Shown one piece after another: positions 8,303 through 16,585 of a DNA stretch of 64,000 nt; position 1 is the first letter of the stretch, and each line of letters starts with the position of its first letter. The position numbers and the translations under genes were made by a program. The notes beneath the pieces were generated by a model. The model saw only the letters and a program-made list of their open reading frames with translations. It was not told where the DNA came from and searched no databases. Location: contig JAGNIJ010000024.1 in the NCBI GenBank assembly GCA_018001225.1, positions 1 through 64,000 of the forward strand, in the 5' to 3' direction. The DNA is from Kiritimatiellia bacterium (GTDB lineage: Bacteria; Verrucomicrobiota; Kiritimatiellia; CAIQIC01; JAGNIJ01).

Positions 8303-9373
8303 ATGGCTTTATCACTCTTTCTTATCGGCGCGCCGCGATCGGGCAAGACCGCCGTTTTCGAGGCGCTGACCAACACGCCCGAGGGGCATCATTCCAGCGC
8401 CAAGGGCGCGCACCGCCTCGGCTCGGTCAAGGTGCCCGACGCGCGCCTGGCCGCGCTGCGGGACCTGTACCAGCCGAAGAAATACACGCCGGCGGAGGTG
8501 ACTTTCGTGGACGTCGCCCTTCCGCCCGTAGCCGAGGGGGGGCATGCCCTGACGGCCTTGGCGACGCTGCTGGGCGAGGCCGACGCCTTCGTGCTGGTGG
8601 TCCAGGCCTTCGGCGACATGGACAGCCGGGGCAAGCCGCTGGACCCGGCCGCGCAGCTGGAATCCACCGCGCTGGAACTGGTCTTCGCCGACCTGGAAAA
8701 AGTGGAGACGCGCCTCGGGCGCATCGAGCACGAAAAGAAGCGCGGGCTGAAGACCAATCCGGCCGAAGAAGCCGCCCTGCAGAAGGGCAAGGCGGCCCTC
8801 GAGGCCGGGACGCCGCTGCGCCGGGTGGAGTGGACCGGCGAGGAGGAGAAAACGCTTCGGACCTTCCAGTTCCTGTCCATGAAGCCGGCCCTCATCGTCG
8901 CGAACGTCGGGGAAGGGGACTTGAGCGGGGCCGGCCTGGGGGCCTTGCGCCAAGCGGCTCAACGCTTCGGGTGCGAACTGCTGGTCTTCTGCGCGGTGCT
9001 GGAGGCGGAAATGGCACAACTGGAACAGGCCGCGCAGGCGGCCTTCCTTTCGGATTACGGGCTGACTGAACCCGCCCGCGTCCGGTTGATCCAGGCCGCC
9101 TACCGGCTGTTGAACCTGATCAGCTTCTTCACCGTGGGCGAGGACGAGGTGCGGGCGTGGACCATCCGGCAGGGCACGCAGGCCCAGGCCGCGGCCGGCA
9201 AGGTGCACAGCGATATCGAGCGGGGCTTCATCCGCGCCGAGACCGTCGCCAGCGCGGAATTGTTGAAAACCAGGTCATGGTCCGCCTGCCGCGACAACGC
9301 CACGCTGCGGCTGGAAGGCAAGACCTACGAGGTCCAGGACGGCGACGTCATCCACTTCCGGTTCAACGCGTAG
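8303..9373 (+). CDS. YchF/Obg-like GTPase with TGS domain
   Basis: The 356-residue protein follows the YchF plan: an N-terminal P-loop (GAPRSGKTAVFEALTNT), LGSVKVPDARLAALRDLYQP with FVDVALPP as the switch region, a coiled-coil insertion (about 130-180), a nucleotide-recognition stretch ALIVANVGEGDL, and a C-terminal TGS domain (FFTVGEDEVRAWTI to YEVQDGDVIHFRFNA). The P-loop differs from the usual NVGKST of YchF, and no NKxD-like motif is seen, so it is a diverged paralogue and base preference (ATP or GTP) is open. AAAGGAA at 8289-8295 supports the ATG at 8303. Confidence 0.85.
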   Translation: MALSLFLIGAPRSGKTAVFEALTNTPEGHHSSAKGAHRLGSVKVPDARLAALRDLYQPKKYTPAEVTFVDVALPPVAEGGHALTALATLLGEADAFVLVVQAFGDMDSRGKPLDPAAQLESTALELVFADLEKVETRLGRIEHEKKRGLKTNPAEEAALQKGKAALEAGTPLRRVEWTGEEEKTLRTFQFLSMKPALIVANVGEGDLSGAGLGALRQAAQRFGCELLVFCAVLEAEMAQLEQAAQAAFLSDYGLTEPARVRLIQAAYRLLNLISFFTVGEDEVRAWTIRQGTQAQAAAGKVHSDIERGFIRAETVASAELLKTRSWSACRDNATLRLEGKTYEVQDGDVIHFRFNA

Positions 9374-9384
9374 ACGGTCTCGCG

Positions 9385-9434
9385 GGAGCTCGACCCTCCA
9401 TCTTCACGCCGATGAACCTGGAGGGCGGAGCTCC
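9385..9434. repeat. GGAGCTC...CCCTCCA inverted-repeat element, copy 1
   Basis: GGAGCTCGACCCTCCA (9385-9400) and TGGAGGGCGGAGCTCC (9419-9434) pair at 14 of 16 positions. The same element, with an almost identical stem, is found at 36858-36902. It lies in the convergent space after the YchF-like gene and could end its transcript, though no U-tract follows. Confidence 0.6.
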
Positions 9435-9475
9435 TGCGACGCCGGTTCCGGATAGAGACGTACCGGTCCGCGGCC

Positions 9476-9751
9476 TCATGTCCCGATCGAGAACATCGTC
9501 TCCAGGTCGTGCCTGGAATACACCTGGAAGGCGATCAGGGTCTGCGAGCGGGTGATGCCCTTCACCTTGAGGAGATGCTTGGTGACCAAGTCCGCCAGGC
9601 CCTCGTTGTCCTTCACCCGGATGATCGCGACGAGGTCGAACTGCCCGGCCACCGAGTAGACTTCCGAGATGCCGGCCTGCCCGGCCAGTTGCTCCGCGAC
9701 CTCGTTCACCTTGTCACGATCTACGTTCAGCAGCACCATTGCGGTAACCAT
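9476..9751 (-). CDS. Stand-alone Lrp/AsnC ligand-binding (RAM) domain protein
   Basis: The 91-residue protein is only the ligand-binding half of an Lrp/AsnC regulator: MVTAMVLLNVDRDKV, GISEVYSVAGQFDLVAIIRV and VKGITRSQTLIAFQVY. The DNA-binding helix-turn-helix is absent, and the ATG at 9751 with AGGAGG 8 bases upstream shows that it was not lost by mis-starting. Such single-domain proteins form dimers or decamers that bind amino acids and can modify full-length Lrp proteins. It diverges from the 80-residue gene 48 bases away. ilvB lies 1.9 kb off, so a link to branched-chain amino acids is only a guess. Confidence 0.85.
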   Translation of the reverse strand: MVTAMVLLNVDRDKVNEVAEQLAGQAGISEVYSVAGQFDLVAIIRVKDNEGLADLVTKHLLKVKGITRSQTLIAFQVYSRHDLETMFSIGT

Positions 9752-9799
9752 GAGATTGCCTCCTTCGCGGGGTTCCGTTTAAACTGGTCCCAGCATAGC

Positions 9800-10042
9800 A
9801 TGCGCTGCCTGAAAATAAAGACGTTCAAGCCGGGAGAGGAGAAACCGAAATCGGTCATTTCCATCCCCCTGGCGGTCGCGCGCCTGGCCGGGAGGCTTCT
9901 CCCGCGGCCCGTGGCCGAGGACTTGGCCCGCAAGGGAATCAACGTGCCGGAGATCCTCGCCATCATTACGAAGGAAGGCCTCCGCGGCACGCTGATCGAA
10001 ATCGAAAAGAACGGCGAGCGGACGGTGGTATCGGTGGAATAG
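9800..10042 (+). CDS. Small YvlB/SHOCT-like helical protein
   Basis: The 80-residue protein begins MRCLKIKTFKPGEEKPKSVI and continues SIPLAVARLAGRLLPR, GINVPEILAIITKEGLRGTL and IEIEKNGERTVVSVE. The pattern of an amphipathic IPL..A helix, a short helix with GLRG, and a terminal strand resembles the small domain found at the end of YvlB-type and SHOCT-like proteins. No ribosome site is visible, so the start is uncertain. Its promoter region is shared with the divergent RAM-domain gene. Function unknown. Confidence 0.55.
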   Translation: MRCLKIKTFKPGEEKPKSVISIPLAVARLAGRLLPRPVAEDLARKGINVPEILAIITKEGLRGTLIEIEKNGERTVVSVE

Positions 10043-10046
10043 TCCT

Positions 10047-10078
10047 CCACCATTCACTATTCACCATCCACCCTTCAC
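10047..10078. repeat. CACCATTCACTATTCACC tandem-like repeat, short copy
   Basis: CACCATTCACTATTCACCATCCACCCTTCACT is built from 7-8-base ATTCACC units. The same units make the long inverted pair at 20584-20684. It fills the convergent gap before the permease stop and covers the last codons of that gene. Confidence 0.6.
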
Positions 10079-11310
10079 TTCTTCTCCGCCCCGTCCTCCG
10101 GCAGCACCAGGTTCAGCAGGATGCCCACGATGCCGGCGAGGCCGATGCCGCCCATCGAGAACCGCCCGCAGGTGATCGTCAGGTCGCCGATGCCGACCAC
10201 GAGAATGACCGAGGCGATCACCAGGTTCCGCGGCTTGCTCATGTCGAGCTGCGCCTTGACCAGCGTCCCGGCGCCGATGGCCGCGATCATGCCGAAGAGC
10301 AGCACCATGATGCCGCCCATCACGGGGGAGGGGATGGTGCGGAGGAAGCCGCCGAGCTTGCTCACGAACCCGACGAGCATCGCCGTCACCGCCGCGATCC
10401 GCATGTACCGGGGATCGAACGCCCGTGTCAGCGCCACCGCCCCGGTGACTTCCGAGTACGTGGTGTTCGGCGGCCCGCCCAGCAGCGCGGCCAGGGAGGT
10501 GGCCAGGCCGTCGCCCAGCAGGGTGCGGTGCAGGCCGGGATCGCGGACGTAGTCCTGCCCGGTCACGTTGGAAATGGCGAGGATATCCCCGACATGCTCG
10601 ATCGAGGGCGCCAGCGCCACCGGCACCAGGAAGGCGACGGCCGCCCAGTCCAGGCGCGGCCACTCGAATTGCCCGCAGCGCAGCGCCTCGCTCCAGGGCG
10701 TCGAAAACCAGGGCGCCGCGTGCAGGGCCTCGAAGTTCACCCGGCCCAGGATCAGGCAGATCGTGTACCCGACCGCGACGCCGCACAGGATGGGGATCAG
10801 ACGGAGCATGCCCCGCCCGAAGATCACGGCGGCAATCGCCGTGCCGAGCGAGACCAGCGCGACGATCATGGCCTGGCCCTCCGGCGCGCCGCCGGAAGCG
10901 AACGACTTGCACATGCCGACCGCCACGGGGGCCAGTTTCAGGCCGATGACCATGATCACCGGCCCGGTGACGATCGCCGGCATCAGGCGATGGATCGTGC
11001 CCGTGCCGCCAAAAAAGATCATCAGGCTCAAGACGAGGTACAGCAGCCCGGCGGCGGCCAGGCCGCCGAGCGTGGCCCCCATGCCGAATTGCTCCACGGC
11101 TTGCTGGATGGGCGCGATGAACGCAAAAGAACTGGCCAGGAAAATGGGCACCTTTCCCCCCGTGATGGCATGAAACAGGAGGGTCCCGGCCCCGGCCGTA
11201 AACAGGGCAATGCATGGCGAGAACCCGGTCAGCAACGGCACCAGAACCAGGGCTCCAAAAGCAACGAAAAGCATCTGAACGCCAAGAACCGTCCTGCGAA
11301 GAATGTCCAT
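10075..11310 (-). CDS. NCS2-family nucleobase permease (UraA/UapA type)
   Basis: The 411-residue inner-membrane protein has about 12-14 hydrophobic segments. NCS2 marks are GALVLVPLLTGFSPCIALF at the start, VALAPSIEHVGDILAISNVTG, and GGPPNTTYSEVTGAVALTR (substrate and proton site), then PSPVMGGIMVLLFGM. The family imports uracil or oxidised purines with protons. The TYSE form of the signature favours uracil/xanthine transport but does not decide between them. A basic or charged DGAEKK tail ends it. It is transcribed away from ilvB. Confidence 0.88.
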   Translation of the reverse strand: MDILRRTVLGVQMLFVAFGALVLVPLLTGFSPCIALFTAGAGTLLFHAITGGKVPIFLASSFAFIAPIQQAVEQFGMGATLGGLAAAGLLYLVLSLMIFFGGTGTIHRLMPAIVTGPVIMVIGLKLAPVAVGMCKSFASGGAPEGQAMIVALVSLGTAIAAVIFGRGMLRLIPILCGVAVGYTICLILGRVNFEALHAAPWFSTPWSEALRCGQFEWPRLDWAAVAFLVPVALAPSIEHVGDILAISNVTGQDYVRDPGLHRTLLGDGLATSLAALLGGPPNTTYSEVTGAVALTRAFDPRYMRIAAVTAMLVGFVSKLGGFLRTIPSPVMGGIMVLLFGMIAAIGAGTLVKAQLDMSKPRNLVIASVILVVGIGDLTITCGRFSMGGIGLAGIVGILLNLVLPEDGAEKK

Positions 11311-11619
11311 GGGCCTTCCTCCTTAACAGCATGCACGATAACGAGGTCAGCCGGTTCGGTCAATGAAACAAGAGTTCATGCAGATTTACAGATCAACGAG
11401 AAATACGAAATTACAAGTAATCCATATTTCATGCTATTATTTAAGTCTGCCTTTAATGAAATGTCGATTGTTTGCTATAAATGTGAGCTTTTATACTGAC
11501 AGATACCGTTTATGCTTGTATTATAAGCAGACTATTATCAATATTTATCTTGCATGCTTTGCTTCTCATGGTATCTTATCAGTAAATATTGCAGTTATTC
11601 TTGATTAAAAGGGGAAGAT
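11311..11619. other. AT-rich intergenic region upstream of ilvB
   Basis: The stretch is far richer in A+T than everything around it, and so are the first 200 bases of ilvB. An 81-codon frame inside it has no ribosome site and no family look, so it is not called. No T-box, leader peptide rich in Ile/Leu/Val codons or attenuator hairpin was recognised. Confidence 0.5.
11468..11497 (+). promoter_or_regulatory. Candidate sigma-70-type promoter for ilvB
   Basis: TTGTTT (11468-11473) and TATACT (11492-11497) are 18 bases apart, 120 bases before the ilvB start. The -10 box is close to consensus, the -35 box only half. In AT-rich DNA such matches arise by chance, hence the low score. Confidence 0.4.
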
Positions 11620-13347
11620 ATGACTGAAAAGAGACTAGATGGGGCACAGGCTTTAATCAAGTGCCTGGAAAGGGAGGGCATCGAGTACATGTTTGGCCTG
11701 TCTGGTGGAGCGGCCATACCGATATTCGATGCTTTGATCACAACCAATACGAAGATCAAGTTTGTCCTTGTCAGGCATGAGCAGGGCGCGGCACACATGG
11801 CCGATGGCTATGCCCGGGCTACCGGAAAGCCGGCGGCGGTGCTGGTGACCAGCGGGCCGGGCGCGACGAACACGCTGACGGGAATCATGACGGCGCACAT
11901 GGATTCGGTGCCGATGATCGTGATTACCGGGCAGTCGGTGTCCTGGATGCTGGGCAAGGACGCCTTCCAGGAGGCGGACATCTTCGGCATCACGATGCCC
12001 GTGGTGAAGCACAGCTACCTGGTGAAGAATTCGAACGACATTCCGCGGGTGGCGCGCGAGGCGTACCACATCGCGACGACGGGTCGGCCGGGGCCGGTGC
12101 TGATCGATATCCCCAAGGACGTGAGCGCGGGGGCCTGCACGGCGGACCTCTACCAGGAAATGGACCTGCCGGGCTACAAGCCGTACCCGGAAGCCATGGA
12201 CAAGGAGAAGATCCTGGAGATCGCCGAGGCGCTGAACAAGTCGCGCAAGCCCGTGCTGCTGGTGGGCCATGGCGCGATCATCTCGGACGCCTGTGCGCAG
12301 GTGAAGGCGCTGGCGGAGAAACTGAACGCCCCGGTGGTGAACACGCTGCTGGGCAAGGGCGGCTTCCCGGAAACGCACCGGCTGGCGCTGGGCATGCTCG
12401 GCATGCACGGCACGGCCTACGCAACCAAGGCCGTGGTGGAGGCCGACCTGATCATGTCCATCGGGTCGCGGTTCGACGACCGCATCATCGGCCAGCCGGA
12501 CAAGTTCGGCCGCAACGCGACGAAGATCCATATCGACGTGGACCCGATGGAAATCGGCAAGATGATCAAGCCGGACCTGTTCATCATCGGCGATGCGCGG
12601 CCGATCCTGGACGAGTTGAACAAGCACGTGGCGCGGCTGGACACCTCCGAATGGCTGGCCCACCTGGAGGGCTACAAGAAGAAGTACCCGCTGCACTACA
12701 AGAAGCAGGGCGGGCTGAAGATGCAGCACATCATGGACGAGCTGTACAAGCTGACCGGCGGCAAGGCGGTCGTGGTGACCGACGTGGGCCAGCACCAGAT
12801 GTGGGCGGCGCAGTTCTGGAAGACGGACGGCCGCAACGACTGGTTGAGCTCCGGCGGCGCCGGGACGATGGGCTACGGCCTCCCGGCGGCCATCGGCGCG
12901 CAGTTCGGGCGGCCGAAGGAAACGGTCATCGTGTTCTGCGGCGACGGCGGGTTCCAGATGACCATGCCCGAGCTGGCCACGGCGTGCCTGCACAAGCTGC
13001 CGATCAAGATCATCGTGCTCAACAACCATTACCTGGGCATGGTGCGGCAGTGGCAGCAGCTGTTCTACGACGACCGCAGGAGCGGCGTGGACCTGGAGGG
13101 CAACCCGGACTTCGCCAAGCTGATCGAGAGCTACGAGAACGGGAGAGGCCTGACCCTGAAGCGGCCGGCCGACGTGCGGAAGATCCTGACCCGCGCCCTG
13201 GAGTACAACGACGGGCCGTGCCTGGTGAACGCCGAGGTGGTGAAGACCGACAACGTCTTTCCCATGGTGCCCGCGGGCCGCGCCCTCGAGGACCTCCTCG
13301 TGGAGCCCCCGCGCCAGAAGATGGAAAAACCCACGGGTTCGACGTGA
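11620..13347 (+). CDS. ilvB: Acetolactate synthase large subunit
   Basis: The 575-residue thiamine-pyrophosphate enzyme catalyses the first common step of Val/Leu/Ile synthesis (2 pyruvate to acetolactate). The three expected domains are complete: the N-terminal PYR domain with FGLSGGAAIPIFDAL and RHEQGAAHMADGYARATGKP (catalytic Glu), the central FAD-binding-like domain, and the C-terminal TPP domain with FCGDGGFQMTMPELATACL and NNHYLGMVRQWQQLFY. AGGGGAAG precedes the ATG. The first 60 codons are AT-rich, while the rest is strongly GC-biased, a sharp change within one gene. ilvN follows after 24 bases. Confidence 0.96.
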   Translation: MTEKRLDGAQALIKCLEREGIEYMFGLSGGAAIPIFDALITTNTKIKFVLVRHEQGAAHMADGYARATGKPAAVLVTSGPGATNTLTGIMTAHMDSVPMIVITGQSVSWMLGKDAFQEADIFGITMPVVKHSYLVKNSNDIPRVAREAYHIATTGRPGPVLIDIPKDVSAGACTADLYQEMDLPGYKPYPEAMDKEKILEIAEALNKSRKPVLLVGHGAIISDACAQVKALAEKLNAPVVNTLLGKGGFPETHRLALGMLGMHGTAYATKAVVEADLIMSIGSRFDDRIIGQPDKFGRNATKIHIDVDPMEIGKMIKPDLFIIGDARPILDELNKHVARLDTSEWLAHLEGYKKKYPLHYKKQGGLKMQHIMDELYKLTGGKAVVVTDVGQHQMWAAQFWKTDGRNDWLSSGGAGTMGYGLPAAIGAQFGRPKETVIVFCGDGGFQMTMPELATACLHKLPIKIIVLNNHYLGMVRQWQQLFYDDRRSGVDLEGNPDFAKLIESYENGRGLTLKRPADVRKILTRALEYNDGPCLVNAEVVKTDNVFPMVPAGRALEDLLVEPPRQKMEKPTGST

Positions 13348-13371
13348 GCCGAGGAAGGAAAGGATAGGACC

Positions 13372-13881
13372 ATGAGCAAGATGGCGAACGGCAGTGATAT
13401 CCATACCTTGAGCGTGTACGTGGCCAACAAGCCCGGCGTGCTGGCCCGCATCGCGCAGGTCTTCGCCCGGCGCGGCTTCAACATCGATTCGCTGGTCGTG
13501 TCTTCGTCCGTGGACGGCAACTTCTCCCGGATGACGATCACGGCCAAGGGCGACCCGTCGGGCCTCCAGCAGGTGATCGAGGCCTTGCGCAAGCTCATCG
13601 ACGTGCTGCACTGCGTGGACCACACCGGCGAGGACATCGTGGTGCGCGAGCTGGCACTGGTGAAGATCAAGGTCACCGCGGAGGAGCGGACCGAGGCGCT
13701 TCAAATCGCGGATCATTTCGGCGCGAAGACCGTGGACCTGACGGAGACCTCCATGATCCTGATGGTCACCGGCACCACGGACAAGCTGGACGCGATGATC
13801 GGCCTGGTGAAGAAGTTCCAGGTCATCGAACTGGTGCGGACGGGCAAGGTGGTCATGGCCCGCGGCGCGGAAGAGACCTGA
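13372..13881 (+). CDS. ilvN: Acetolactate synthase small (regulatory) subunit
   Basis: The 169-residue regulatory partner of IlvB gives valine feedback control. It has the N-terminal ACT domain (HTLSVYVANKPGVLARIAQVFARRGFNIDSLVV in two overlapping parts) and the second half (ELALVKIKVTAEER, DHFGAKTVDLTETSMILMVTG) found in long-form IlvH/IlvN. GGAAAGGA precedes the ATG. The gene is also named ilvH in other species. It lies in the ilvB operon; a repeat array begins at its stop codon. Confidence 0.95.
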   Translation: MSKMANGSDIHTLSVYVANKPGVLARIAQVFARRGFNIDSLVVSSSVDGNFSRMTITAKGDPSGLQQVIEALRKLIDVLHCVDHTGEDIVVRELALVKIKVTAEERTEALQIADHFGAKTVDLTETSMILMVTGTTDKLDAMIGLVKKFQVIELVRTGKVVMARGAEET

Positions 13882-13990
13882 TCGGACCTCCTTCACCGGC
13901 CGGCAAGCCGGCCGGGGTCGCACGGCCCCGGCGGGCTTGATCGAGAAGAAAACGGCCCCGGCGGGCTTGTCCCGCCGGGGAAGAAGGTCT
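13882..13990. repeat. Repeat array left of the Y1-domain gene
   Basis: Two units are seen: CGGACCTCCTTCACCGGCCGGCAAGCCGGCCGGGGT and CGGCCCCGGCGGGCTTGTCCCGCCGGGGAAGAAGGTCT (the latter at about 13952-13990), plus a partial unit between. Both units recur in the same order and direction at 14771-14894, on the other side of the Y1-domain gene. Confidence 0.75.
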
Positions 13991-14001
13991 ATCGTCGGTC
14001 C

Positions 14002-14763
14002 ATGCTGCTTCCGCTGGTCCACAACCTCCATTACTCCTGGTCCGGATGGCCGTCGGCCGCCGAGTTCCCCTTGGAGCCCGCCGCACCGTTCCTTGACGAT
14101 CTCCGGGCGGCCTGGCGCCGCGACGGGCTTGAACTGGAGTCTCGTAACTGGCGGCCCGACGTCATCAGCATGACCTTCCACGCGGCTCCAGACGCCTCGC
14201 CCGTGTTCATCACCGCCCGCGTGAAGGGGCGCATTCAGCACACGTTGCGCCGGTCCGGTACGCCCTGCGATTTCAGCCGGAAAGTGGCGCTGCGCTCCCT
14301 GGGGGACAATCAGTCCGACGTCGTGGGAAACTATCTTCGAGAGCAGACGGCCCGCGCGGACTTCGCGGACGAGCGGTATCGGGCCACGCTGCGGGAGGCA
14401 AGCCTTGAGGACGCCACGGTGGATTTGTCCGCCCCCGCGGAAACGAATAGCGGGAGATACTGGTACAACCTGCATCTGGTGGCCGTTACGCAGGACCGGG
14501 TTCGAGTCGGCCGCGAGGATTTCCTGTACAAGATTCGGGACGGTGTGCTCGCCTGGGCGCGGGAGATGGATTGCCGCCTTGGATCGCTGGCGCTGATGCC
14601 GGACCATGTTCATCTGGCGGTACGGGGCGCCCTGGCGCGGTCGCCCATGGAGTTGGCGGAGACGCTGTGGAGAACGCTCAACCGGGCCGCCGGCTGCCGG
14701 CTCATGAGCGATAAGGTCTACGCGGGTACGTTTTCGGAGTACAGCGTCAAGGTGGTGCTGTGA
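14002..14763 (+). CDS. IS200/RAYT-like Y1 (HUH) domain protein
   Basis: The 253-residue protein has a C-terminal Y1-transposase-like domain: strand YWYNLHLVAVTQDR, then LMPDHVHLAVRG with the metal-binding His-x-His at about residues 202-204, ending in KVYAGTFSEYSVKVVL with two candidate nucleophile tyrosines (Y240, Y247). The N-terminal half (VFITARVKGRIQHTLR, DFSRKVALRSLGDNQ) is shared by an uncharacterised PVC-group family as I recall it. It is not a classical RAYT, which would have an LYxxxNPVRAGLV-type helix. Copies of one repeat array lie on both sides, and AAGAAGG from the left copy may serve, distantly, as ribosome site. A repeat-mobilising single-strand nuclease is the likely role. 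Confidence 0.75.
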   Translation: MLLPLVHNLHYSWSGWPSAAEFPLEPAAPFLDDLRAAWRRDGLELESRNWRPDVISMTFHAAPDASPVFITARVKGRIQHTLRRSGTPCDFSRKVALRSLGDNQSDVVGNYLREQTARADFADERYRATLREASLEDATVDLSAPAETNSGRYWYNLHLVAVTQDRVRVGREDFLYKIRDGVLAWAREMDCRLGSLALMPDHVHLAVRGALARSPMELAETLWRTLNRAAGCRLMSDKVYAGTFSEYSVKVVL

Positions 14764-14770
14764 AGGAGGC

Positions 14771-14894
14771 TCGGACCTCCTTCACCGGCCGGGCAAGCCG
14801 GCCGGGGTTGATTAGGAACGGCCCCGGCGGGCAAGCCGGCCGGCGTTGATTAGGGGCGGCCCCGGCGGGCTTGTCCCGCCGGGGAAGAAGGTCT
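14771..14894. repeat. Repeat array right of the Y1-domain gene
   Basis: It contains the CGGACCTCCTTCACCGGCCGGGCAAGCCGGCCGGGGT unit (14772-14808), a diverged middle copy with GGCAAGCCGGCCGG, and the CGGCCCCGGCGGGCTTGTCCCGCCGGGGAAGAAGGTCT unit (about 14856-14894). It runs in the same orientation as 13882-13990, so together they form direct repeats around the Y1-domain gene. Confidence 0.75.
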
Positions 14895-14947
14895 GGGAAG
14901 TCCGGCGGATTGACCCTGCCGCCCGCCCCCCGTATAGTCTCTCCTCC

Positions 14948-16348
14948 ATGAGCAAAACACTTTTCGAGAAAATCTGGGACCGGCACGTGGTCCGGACGCT
15001 GCCGGACGGCAGCGTGCTGCTGTTCATCGACCGGCACCTGGTGCACGAGGTGACCAGCCCGCAGGCCTTCGAGGGGCTGCGGCTGGCGGGGCGCAAGGTC
15101 CGCCGCCCGGAGCTGACCTTCGCCACGATGGACCACAACGTGCCGACGGACCAGCAGGCCGTCATCCGCGACCCCATCTCCAAGGCGCAGGTGGAGGCGC
15201 TGGAACAGAACTGCCGCGATTTCGGCGTCACGCTGTACGACCTGCAGAGCGACCGCGTGGGCATCGTCCATATCATCGGCCCCGAACTGGGCCTGACGCT
15301 GCCGGGGACGACCATCGTGTGCGGCGACTCGCACACGGCGACGCACGGCGCGTTCGGCACGCTGGCGTTCGGCATCGGGACCTCGGAGGTCGAGCACGTG
15401 CTGGCGACCCAGACGCTGCGCCAGAAGAAGCCGAAGACGTTCCGGGTCGAATACACCGGCCGCCTGAAACCAGGCGCCACGTCGAAGGACATGATTCTGA
15501 AGCTGATCGGCCTGATCGGGACGGCCGGGGGCACGGGCTATGTCCTGGAGTACGCCGGCACGGCTGTCTCCGCGCTGTCCATGGAGGCGCGGATGACGAT
15601 CGGCAACATGAGCATCGAGGCCGGCGCGCGCGCCGGGATGATCGCGCCCGACGACACGACGTTCCAGTACATCGCCTCGGGTAAACGCCCGTTCGCGCCG
15701 AAGGGCGCCGCGCTGGACAAGGCCGTGGCCTTCTGGAAGACCCTGCCCAGCGAGCCCGGCGCAAAGTTTGACCGCGAGCTGACCATCGACGCCTCGGCCA
15801 TCGCGCCGCAGGTGACGTGGGGCACCAGCCCCGGCATGGTGACGGACGTCAGCGGCGTGGTGCCGGCGCCCGGCCAGGTACCCGGCTACAGCGCCAAGGA
15901 CGTCGAGCAGGCGCTGGCCTACATGGGCCTGGCGCCGGGGACGCGCATCACGGACATCAAGGTGGACACCGTGTTCATCGGGAGCTGCACGAACGGGCGC
16001 ATCGAGGATCTGCGCAAGGCGGCCGCCATCCTGAAAGGGCGGAAAATCGCGAAGAACGTGCGCGCGATGGTCGTGCCCGGCTCGGCCGCCGTGCGCCGGC
16101 AGGCGATGGCGGAGGGGCTGGACAAGATCTTCACCGCCGCCGGCGCGGAATGGCGCTACGCGGGCTGCAGCATGTGCCTGGCGATGAATCCCGACCAGCT
16201 GAAGCTCGGCGAGCGGTGCGCCGCGACGTCCAACCGCAACTTCGAGGGCCGCCAGGGCAAGGGCGGGCGCACGCACCTGTGCAGCCCCGAGATGGCCGCC
16301 TGGGCCGCCGTCGAAGGGCATTTCGTGGATATCCGGGAGCGAATGTGA
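14948..16348 (+). CDS. leuC: 3-isopropylmalate dehydratase large subunit
   Basis: The 466-residue aconitase-family enzyme isomerises 2- to 3-isopropylmalate in leucine synthesis, with LeuD. The three 4Fe-4S cysteines are in place: C347 in [13 protein letters not shown] and C407/C410 in [28 protein letters not shown] is also intact. Length matches the bacterial LeuC type. An upstream extension in frame translates the repeat array and is rejected; the ATG at 14948 gives the family start [22 protein letters not shown] at about 14932 could be a -10 box. leuD follows only after an inserted hicBA pair. Confidence 0.96.
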   Translation: MSKTLFEKIWDRHVVRTLPDGSVLLFIDRHLVHEVTSPQAFEGLRLAGRKVRRPELTFATMDHNVPTDQQAVIRDPISKAQVEALEQNCRDFGVTLYDLQSDRVGIVHIIGPELGLTLPGTTIVCGDSHTATHGAFGTLAFGIGTSEVEHVLATQTLRQKKPKTFRVEYTGRLKPGATSKDMILKLIGLIGTAGGTGYVLEYAGTAVSALSMEARMTIGNMSIEAGARAGMIAPDDTTFQYIASGKRPFAPKGAALDKAVAFWKTLPSEPGAKFDRELTIDASAIAPQVTWGTSPGMVTDVSGVVPAPGQVPGYSAKDVEQALAYMGLAPGTRITDIKVDTVFIGSCTNGRIEDLRKAAAILKGRKIAKNVRAMVVPGSAAVRRQAMAEGLDKIFTAAGAEWRYAGCSMCLAMNPDQLKLGERCAATSNRNFEGRQGKGGRTHLCSPEMAAWAAVEGHFVDIRERM

Positions 16349-16372
16349 TATCCTGACCGTGGAGCAAACGAT

Positions 16373-16585
16373 ATGGCCAATACCTATACTGCCGTGATGA
16401 AACAGGACGGGGCGTGGTGGATCGGCTGGATTGAGGAAGTTCCTGGAGTCAACTGCCAGGAGCGGACGAGGGAGAAACTGTTGGTGAGTCTCCGCACCAC
16501 CTTGGCGGAAGCCTTGGACTTGAACCGCCAGGAAGCGATTCGAGCGGCCGTATCCAACTATAGCGAGGAACTGGTTACGATATGA
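16373..16585 (+). CDS. hicB: HicB-like antitoxin
   Basis: The 70-residue protein has the partial RNase H fold of HicB antitoxins: YTAVMKQDGAWWIGWIEEVP then a helix ending in LAEALDLNRQEAI. GGAG lies 8 bases before the ATG. It precedes the toxin gene and overlaps it by ATGA, the reverse of the classic hicA-hicB order. The pair lies between leuC and leuD and on their strand, so it may be carried by the leucine operon transcript as well as its own. No C-terminal DNA-binding domain is present. Confidence 0.85.
   Translation: MANTYTAVMKQDGAWWIGWIEEVPGVNCQERTREKLLVSLRTTLAEALDLNRQEAIRAAVSNYSEELVTI

Noticed and set aside
11363-11608. 81-codon frame upstream of ilvB as a leader peptide
   Set aside because: No ribosome site, no run of Ile/Leu/Val codons next to an attenuator, and open frames of this size are not significant in this short AT-rich stretch.
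12651-13367. Plus-strand frame overlapping the end of ilvB
   Set aside because: A +1 shadow of ilvB, rich in Arg and Gly.
11653-14613. A 986-codon minus-strand open frame across ilvB-ilvN
   Set aside because: It is antisense to two well-supported enzymes, His/Val/Arg-rich and without recognisable motifs.
14846-14947. N-terminal extension of leuC
   Set aside because: It translates the repeat array; the family start is at 14948.
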